Assembly (NCBI GenBank): GCA_035279525.1 | Contig: DATEHQ010000109.1 | Location: 1 to 29,952, forward strand | Direction of reading: 5' to 3' | DNA length: 29,952 bases | DNA from: DATEHQ01 sp035279525 | GTDB lineage: Bacteria > Chloroflexota > Dormibacteria > Dormibacterales > Dormibacteraceae | Shown: one piece after another, positions 25,533 through 29,952 of the stretch | How positions within the stretch are numbered: position 1 is the first letter of the stretch | Layout of the letters: every line of letters begins with the position of its first letter | Position numbers and translations under genes: made by a program | Notes under the pieces: model-generated | The model's input: only the letters and a program-made list of their open reading frames with translations | Told to the model about the DNA's origin: nothing | Databases searched by the model: none

Positions 25533-25563
25533 GGGGCGGCCCGGCTTCGACGGGGGTGAGCCC
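25533..25563 (+). other. tmRNA-5'-end-like sequence, no complete ssrA gene
   Basis: The stretch from 25533 contains GGCTTCGACGGGGGTGAGCC, which closely resembles the conserved first 30 nt of tmRNA (acceptor G-run, then TTCGACGGGG). The rest of a tmRNA is absent: dnaE starts 70 nt later, and no matching 3' acceptor strand ending in CCA is present. It is either a truncated relic or a chance match. Confidence 0.25.
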
Positions 25564-25593
25564 TGCCGGCTGTGTCCCTCGGCGGAGGCTGCT

Positions 25594-25599
25594 TACACT
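25594..25599 (+). promoter_or_regulatory. Possible -10 box of dnaE
   Basis: TACACT lies 32 nt before the ATG at 25632 and would give a leader of about 26 nt. No Shine-Dalgarno is seen before the ATG. Confidence 0.3.
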
Positions 25600-25631
25600 A
25601 TCCCCGGGGTCCGCCACACCCAGCCAAAACG

Positions 25632-28600
25632 ATGCCGCACGCCCCTGAAACCTTCGTCCACCTCCACAACCACACCGAGTACTCGCTGCTCGATGGGGCC
25701 AGCCGGATTCCCGCCATGGTGGCGCGAGCCGCCGAGCTGGGAATGCCCGCGATCGGCCTGACCGATCACGGCGTCATGTATGGGGCGATCCACTTCTACA
25801 AGGCGTGCAAGGACGCCGGGATCAAGCCCATCGTGGGCTGCGAGGTCTACGTCGCCCCGCGCTCTCGCCTGCTTCGCGAAGGGCGCGTCGATCGGGATCC
25901 CAACCACCTGACCCTGCTCGCCGCCAACGCGGAGGGCTACGTGAACCTGATGAAGCTGTGCACGGTCGGCCAGATGGAGGGCATGTACTACAAGCCCCGG
26001 ATCGACAAGGAGATCCTCGCCGAGCATTCGAAGGGACTGATCGCGCTCTCCGGCTGCCTGCAGGGCGAGCCCGCGAGCCGGATCGTGGAGGGAGACCTCG
26101 ACGGCGCGCGGGAGTCCGTCGCGACGTATCGCGACATCTTCGGCAAGGACCGCTTCCTGCTCGAGGTCCAGCGCCACGGCATCGACAGGCAAGCCGCCGT
26201 GAACGAGGCGCTCGCCGGTTTCGGCCGCGAGTTCGGCCTGCGGCTGTGCGCGACCAACGACCTGCACTACGTGCACCGCGACGACTCGGAGGCTCACGAC
26301 GTCCTGCTGTGCCTGCAGACCGGTGCGCGCTTCAACGATCCCAACCGATGGCGCTTCTCGACGCAGGAGAACTACCTGAAGACGCCGCAGGAGATGATCG
26401 CGGCCTTCACCGACCTGCCCGAGGCCCTGGCGAGCACGCTCGAGGTGGCCGACCAGTGCGATCTCAAGATCAGCCTGGGGGCGACGCTGCTCCCGCCCTT
26501 CGACGTGCCCGACGGCCTGACCCCCGACCAGTACCTGAGGAAGGTGGTCGAGGAAGGCATGCGCTGGAGGTACGGCGAGCCGTCCGCCGCGGTCAAGGAG
26601 CGCGCCGGGCAGGAGCTGTCGGTGATCAAAGAGACCGGCTACGCGTCCTACTTCCTGATCGTGTGGGACTTCTACAAGTTCGCGCGCCAGCACGACATTG
26701 TCGTCGGCCCCGGCCGCGGCAGCGCCGCCGGGAGCCTCGTGTCCTACTGCCTCGGCATCACGAACCTCGACCCCATCGAGCACGGGCTGATCTTCGAGCG
26801 CTTCTTGAACATCGACCGGGTCTCGATGCCTGACATCGACTGCGACTTCTCGGTCGAAGGCCGCGAGCGGGTCATCCGTTATGTCTCGGACAAGTACGGC
26901 TCCGATCGGGTGGCGCAGATCATCACCTTCACCACGATGGCGTCGAAGGCCGCCATCCGCGACGTCGGTCGGGTGCTCGAGGTCCCACTGCGCGACACCG
27001 ACCGCCTGGCCAAGCTCGTGCCGGTGTGGCAGGGGCGCTCGAAGACCCTCGAGGACACCGTGAAAGAGGTGGCTGAGTTCCGCGAAGCGTACGAGTCGAA
27101 CGAGGAGGCGAAGCGGCTCGTCGACGTGGCCAAGGCTCTCGAAGGCGTGTCGCGCAACGTGAGCACCCACGCCGCCGGCGTGGTGATCGCCCCCGAGCCG
27201 CTGGTTCGCTACACGCCACTCCAGTACGGCCCAGGTCGCGAGGCGGTCGTCACCCAGTACGACATGAAAGCCGTCGGCGACATCGGCCTGCTCAAGATCG
27301 ACTTCCTGGGCCTGCAGAACCTCGACATCATCGCGACCTGCCTGCGGCTGATCAAAGAGCGTCGTGGCCTCGACATCGACATCGAGAAGATCCCACTCGA
27401 CGATGCGAAGACCTACGAGCTCATCGCCAACGCGGACACCCATGGCGTGTTCCAGTTCGAAGGCGCGGGCATGCGCCGGATGCTGACCGATATGCGGCCG
27501 CAGAGCTTCGGCGACGTCTCCGCCGCCGTCGCGCTGTTCCGTCCCGGCCCGATGGTCAACATCCCGGCGTTCATCGCGCGCAAGCAGGGCAGGGAGGCGA
27601 TCGAGTACATGCACGAGCGCCTCGAGCCGATCCTGCGCGAGACGTACGGGGTGATGATCTACCAGGAGCAGGTCATGATGGCCGCCCGCGAGCTCGCCGG
27701 CTTCACGATGAGCGAGGCCGACATCCTTCGCGCCGCGATGGGCAAGAAGGACAAGGTCAAGATGGCGAAGCTGCGAACGAAGTTCGTCGAGGGAACGGTC
27801 GAGCGCGGGATTGCGCAGTCCACGGCGGAGGTGCTGTTCGACGGGATCGCGAAATTCGCCGAATACGGTTTCAACCGCGCGCATTCGGCAGCCTATGGCC
27901 TGATCGCATACCAAACCGCCTATCTGAAGGCGAACTATCCGCTCGAGTACATGGCGGCGCTGCTCATCCACATGGAGGGCAACGCCGAGCGTGTCGCCAC
28001 CGCGATCGTCGACTGCAAGCTGCGCGGGATCGACGTCCAGGCGCCGGACATCAACCGCTCACGAGTCGACTTCTCGATCCCCTCCGCTTACGCCGGCGAC
28101 GGCGAGGGTCGGGGCGAAGGAGGAGCGCAGATCCTCTTCGGCCTGGCCGCGATCAAGAACGTCGGCCGCCACGCCGTCGAGACCATGGTCGCCATGCGTG
28201 AGAGCGACGGCCCGTTCAAGTCGCTGGAGGACCTGTGCGAGCGCACGTCCGCGATCCAGGACGTGAACCGGCGCGTCCTCGAGTCGCTCGTGCAGTCAGG
28301 CGCTTGCGACTCGCTCGGCGAGCGGGCATGGCTGCTGGCGGTGCTCGAGCACTTCATCAGCCGCGCCGAGCAGGCGCGCAAGGATCGCGAGGCGGGCCAG
28401 ACGAACATGCTGGAGCTCATCGGGTCGACCGAGGAGGATGCGAGCAACTTCGGGCTGGCGATCGACGTCCAGCCCATGCCGGGCGAGGAGAAGCTGCAGC
28501 TCGAAAAGGAGCTGCTCGGCCTGTACCTGAGCGACCACCCCCTCCGCCGGATCGCCGCCGAGCTGGCCAGGCTGTCGGACGCGCAGGCGGTCGAGGTGAC

Positions 28601-29243
28601 AAGCGCGCTGCAGGACACCGAGGTGCGGGTGGCGGGACTGGTCCGCGAGGTCCGCCGAGTCGTGACTCGGAAGGGCCAGATCATGGCCTACGCCACGCTC
28701 GAAGACCTCACCGGGGCCGTCGACGTCGTCCTGTTCCCGCGCGTGTTCGAGCAGGCGAGGCTGCTCTTCGAGCCCGACAAGGTCGTGGTGGTGCAGGGCA
28801 AGGTGGACGCGCGGGCGGGAAGCACTCGGGCAACCGGGTCCGGCGGAGCCCCGCAGCTTGAACCGGAGCTCGAGGCGGAGGTGGAGACCGCCTCGATCGT
28901 CGCCGACATGGCCTGGCTGTGGGACGACCCCGAGTGCGTGCCTGTCGCGCGCCGGCAGCTGGTCCACGTGAAAATCCCGACCGGCGACGCCGGCCTCGCC
29001 GAGCGCCTCGAAGCGGTGCTCGCGAGGCATCCCGGCACGGACCAGGTGGTGCTGCACGTCGTGGTCGGCAGCCGCGAGGTGATCGTGAACGCCGATCGCT
29101 ATCATGTCCTCGCCGGTCCGGCGCTCGCGGCGGAGATCGATGAGCTCGTGGGGCAGGCGGCGACGAAGTTCGAGACTGTGCGGCCCAAGGCGCAGTCCAA
29201 CGGAAACGGACGGGGTAACGGTGACAGAGGACGAAGAGGCTAG
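25632..29243 (+). CDS. dnaE: DNA polymerase III alpha subunit
   Basis: The replicative polymerase catalytic subunit, 1203 residues. The N-terminal PHP domain begins FVHLHNHTEYSLLDGASR and continues with LTDHGVMYGA. The polymerase core has PGRGSAAGSLVSYCLGI, the catalytic pair D401/D403 in MPDIDCDF, and the third aspartate D557 in LKIDFLGLQNL. Helix-hairpin-helix and OB-fold regions follow (OB about 997-1075, VRVAGLVREVRR). The tail ends in a low-complexity, Gly/Arg/Asn-rich stretch. The frame stays open to a GTG at 25572, but the first 20 codons have no conservation pattern and ATG 25632 gives the standard DnaE1 N-terminus. The last 23 nt overlap the TRAP-like gene. Confidence 0.97.
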   Translation: MPHAPETFVHLHNHTEYSLLDGASRIPAMVARAAELGMPAIGLTDHGVMYGAIHFYKACKDAGIKPIVGCEVYVAPRSRLLREGRVDRDPNHLTLLAANAEGYVNLMKLCTVGQMEGMYYKPRIDKEILAEHSKGLIALSGCLQGEPASRIVEGDLDGARESVATYRDIFGKDRFLLEVQRHGIDRQAAVNEALAGFGREFGLRLCATNDLHYVHRDDSEAHDVLLCLQTGARFNDPNRWRFSTQENYLKTPQEMIAAFTDLPEALASTLEVADQCDLKISLGATLLPPFDVPDGLTPDQYLRKVVEEGMRWRYGEPSAAVKERAGQELSVIKETGYASYFLIVWDFYKFARQHDIVVGPGRGSAAGSLVSYCLGITNLDPIEHGLIFERFLNIDRVSMPDIDCDFSVEGRERVIRYVSDKYGSDRVAQIITFTTMASKAAIRDVGRVLEVPLRDTDRLAKLVPVWQGRSKTLEDTVKEVAEFREAYESNEEAKRLVDVAKALEGVSRNVSTHAAGVVIAPEPLVRYTPLQYGPGREAVVTQYDMKAVGDIGLLKIDFLGLQNLDIIATCLRLIKERRGLDIDIEKIPLDDAKTYELIANADTHGVFQFEGAGMRRMLTDMRPQSFGDVSAAVALFRPGPMVNIPAFIARKQGREAIEYMHERLEPILRETYGVMIYQEQVMMAARELAGFTMSEADILRAAMGKKDKVKMAKLRTKFVEGTVERGIAQSTAEVLFDGIAKFAEYGFNRAHSAAYGLIAYQTAYLKANYPLEYMAALLIHMEGNAERVATAIVDCKLRGIDVQAPDINRSRVDFSIPSAYAGDGEGRGEGGAQILFGLAAIKNVGRHAVETMVAMRESDGPFKSLEDLCERTSAIQDVNRRVLESLVQSGACDSLGERAWLLAVLEHFISRAEQARKDREAGQTNMLELIGSTEEDASNFGLAIDVQPMPGEEKLQLEKELLGLYLSDHPLRRIAAELARLSDAQAVEVTSALQDTEVRVAGLVREVRRVVTRKGQIMAYATLEDLTGAVDVVLFPRVFEQARLLFEPDKVVVVQGKVDARAGSTRATGSGGAPQLEPELEAEVETASIVADMAWLWDDPECVPVARRQLVHVKIPTGDAGLAERLEAVLARHPGTDQVVLHVVVGSREVIVNADRYHVLAGPALAAEIDELVGQAATKFETVRPKAQSNGNGRGNGDRGRRG

Positions 29244-29451
29244 CGGGCGCTACATAGTCGTCAAGGCGCTCGAGGACGGAGTCGTGATCATGGGACTGAC
29301 CCGCGGCAAGGACACGCGCTCGCACCATTCGGAGCGCCTGGACGCGGGCGAGGTGCTGGTGGCGCAGTTCACCGAATTGACCGCCGCGATCAAGATCCGC
29401 GGCCGGGCCGAAATCATGACCGACGTGGGGAAGATCGCCTCGGGCGGCTAG
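29221..29451 (+). CDS. mtrB: TRAP (trp RNA-binding attenuation protein) homologue
   Basis: A 76-residue protein matching Bacillus TRAP, an 11-subunit ring that binds tryptophan and then (G/U)AG repeats in leader RNA to cause attenuation or block translation. Aligned with the B. subtilis protein as I remember it, 37 of 57 core residues (9-65 in Bacillus numbering) are identical. Conserved blocks include ALEDGV, GLTRG, HHSE, AQFTE and AIKIRG. The tryptophan-contact residues equivalent to Thr25, Thr30, Gln47 and Thr49 are kept. Of the RNA-binding Lys37-Lys56-Arg58 trio, the last two are identical and Lys37 is Arg. I chose the GTG at 29221, inside the end of dnaE (23-nt overlap), because it gives the family's normal 75-76 residues; the upstream Arg-rich frame is dnaE shadow. 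No trp gene or anti-TRAP gene is in view. Confidence 0.93.
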   Translation: MTEDEEASGRYIVVKALEDGVVIMGLTRGKDTRSHHSERLDAGEVLVAQFTELTAAIKIRGRAEIMTDVGKIASGG

Positions 29452-29834
29452 CCCACCGTCGCGACCGGCAGGCCGGCCGCGCGCCACGCTTCGAAGCCGC
29501 CGATCACGTCGGTCGCATTGACGAGGCCGAGGTGCTGGAGCGACGCCGCCGCCAGGCTCGACGAGTAACCCTGGGCACAGATCACGATCACGCGCACCGC
29601 GTGGTCTTTGACCTGCGGGATCCTGGTGGGCGATGTCGGATCGAGGCGCCACTCGAAAACGGTCCGGTCGATGACCACCGCGCCAGGAATCTCGCCTTCG
29701 GCCCGGCGCTGCGCCTCGGTCCGGGTGTCGACGAGCAGGGCGCCGGCGGCCAGCTCCACAGCCGCCTGCTCCGGTGCGAGGCGATCCAGGCGCTGGCGAG
29801 CGCTCGCGAGCACCTCGTCGATCCTCGGCGACAT
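29448..29834 (-). CDS. Rhodanese-domain protein
   Basis: A single-domain rhodanese of 128 residues, likely cytosolic, handling persulfide sulfur. LLVDTRTEAQRRAEGEIPGAVVID is split here as the VDTRTEAQRRAEGEIPGA block and the following strand. The catalytic cysteine is C86 in VICAQGYSSSLAA, and GGFEAWRAAGLPV closes the domain. The frame is open to 29903, but that start lies inside tRNA-Thr, so the ATG at 29834 is chosen; CATAAT lies 9 nt before it on this strand. The stop overlaps the end of the convergent TRAP-like gene by 4 nt. The sulfur acceptor is unknown. Confidence 0.9.
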   Translation of the reverse strand: MSPRIDEVLASARQRLDRLAPEQAAVELAAGALLVDTRTEAQRRAEGEIPGAVVIDRTVFEWRLDPTSPTRIPQVKDHAVRVIVICAQGYSSSLAAASLQHLGLVNATDVIGGFEAWRAAGLPVATVG

Positions 29835-29843
29835 TTGGTGCCG

Positions 29844-29849
29844 ATTATG
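29844..29849 (-). promoter_or_regulatory. -10 box before the rhodanese gene
   Basis: On the minus strand CATAAT (5 of 6 to TATAAT) lies 9 nt before the ATG at 29834, again without a Shine-Dalgarno. Confidence 0.4.
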
Positions 29850-29856
29850 AGCCGGA

Positions 29857-29862
29857 TAGAAT
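29857..29862 (+). promoter_or_regulatory. -10 box of tRNA-Thr
   Basis: TAGAAT lies 14 nt before the mature 5' end of tRNA-Thr. A TTGGTG at 29835-29840 sits 16 nt further upstream as a weak -35 candidate, abutting the rhodanese start codon. The two divergent promoters are therefore interleaved. Confidence 0.55.
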
Positions 29863-29876
29863 CGAGGTCGCGGCCC

Positions 29877-29952
29877 GCCCACGTAGCTCAGGCGGTAGAG
29901 CATCTCCTTGGTAAGGAGAAGGTCCCCGGTTCGAATCCGGGCGTGGGCTCCA
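29877..29952 (+). tRNA. tRNA-Thr (anticodon GGT)
   Basis: A complete 76-nt cloverleaf. The acceptor GCCCACG pairs with CGTGGGC; the D-arm is GCTC/GAGC; the anticodon stem is TCTCC/GGAGA around TTGGTAA, with anticodon GGT reading ACC/ACU threonine codons. The T-arm is CCCGG-TTCGAAT-CCGGG. The 3' CCA is encoded and ends exactly at the window edge. The promoter TAGAAT lies just upstream. Confidence 0.97.

Noticed and set aside
25593..27971. 792-codon minus-strand open frame opposite dnaE
   Set aside because: Antisense shadow of dnaE with biased composition and no recognisable motif.
29227..29281. Cluster of GAG/TAG triplets at the start of the TRAP gene, as a possible autoregulatory site
   Set aside because: Triplets start at 29227, 29236, 29241, 29255, 29272 and 29279, so spacing is irregular and unlike the 2-3 nt gaps TRAP needs. 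GAG is common in this GC-rich coding sequence.
29835..29903. N-terminal extension of the rhodanese gene
   Set aside because: The extended start lies inside the tRNA-Thr gene, and the extension passes through the gene's own -10 box.

Overview
The window is about 30 kb of very GC-rich, densely packed bacterial chromosome. It runs from a truncated secreted-protein gene at the left edge to a complete tRNA-Thr at the right edge. Most content is core housekeeping, with no phage, insertion sequence or CRISPR. Frequent GTG/TTG starts, 1-4 nt stop/start overlaps, a GatCAB amidotransferase, and several starts lying 6-10 nt behind a TANNNT box with no Shine-Dalgarno sequence all fit a high-GC Terrabacteria lineage (Dormibacterota-, Chloroflexota- or Actinomycetota-like). 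I cannot fix the phylum without a marker-gene tree.

Layout. 1-6.3 kb (+): the end of a secreted PKD/FIMAH protein, a PlsC-type acyltransferase, a 1088-residue ATPase/TPR protein with a C-terminal class III nucleotide cyclase domain, and a secreted transglycosylase-like protein. 6.34-6.65 kb: a gene-free convergent gap holding six copies of a 42-bp tandem repeat. 6.65-7.86 kb (-): a GAF-cyclase lacking a key catalytic arginine. 7.9-20.5 kb (+): pcrA, ligA, a three-gene FtsX-type ABC transporter cassette, a small membrane protein, then gatC-gatA-gatB. This resembles the Firmicute pcrA-ligA-...-gatCAB neighbourhood with a transporter inserted. 20.5-20.6 kb: nested inverted repeats between convergent genes. 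20.6-24.2 kb: a small membrane protein (-), a PHP phosphoesterase, an RlmD/TrmA-type RNA methyltransferase and an MFS transporter. 24.3-25.5 kb (-): a class I/II aminotransferase. 25.6-29.45 kb (+): dnaE overlapping a 76-codon gene for a TRAP (MtrB) homologue. 29.45-29.95 kb: a rhodanese-domain protein (-) divergent from tRNA-Thr(GGT).

The most striking item is the TRAP-like protein at 29221-29451. TRAP is the tryptophan-responsive RNA-binding attenuator best known from Bacillus. The tryptophan contacts and two of the three RNA-binding basic residues are identical, and the third is a conservative Lys-to-Arg change. No trp gene lies in the window, so its target is unknown. Other points of interest are the two contrasting cyclases, an ABC ATPase with an AbrB-like tail, the 42-bp minisatellite, recurrent leaderless promoters, and a tmRNA-5'-end-like motif in front of dnaE.
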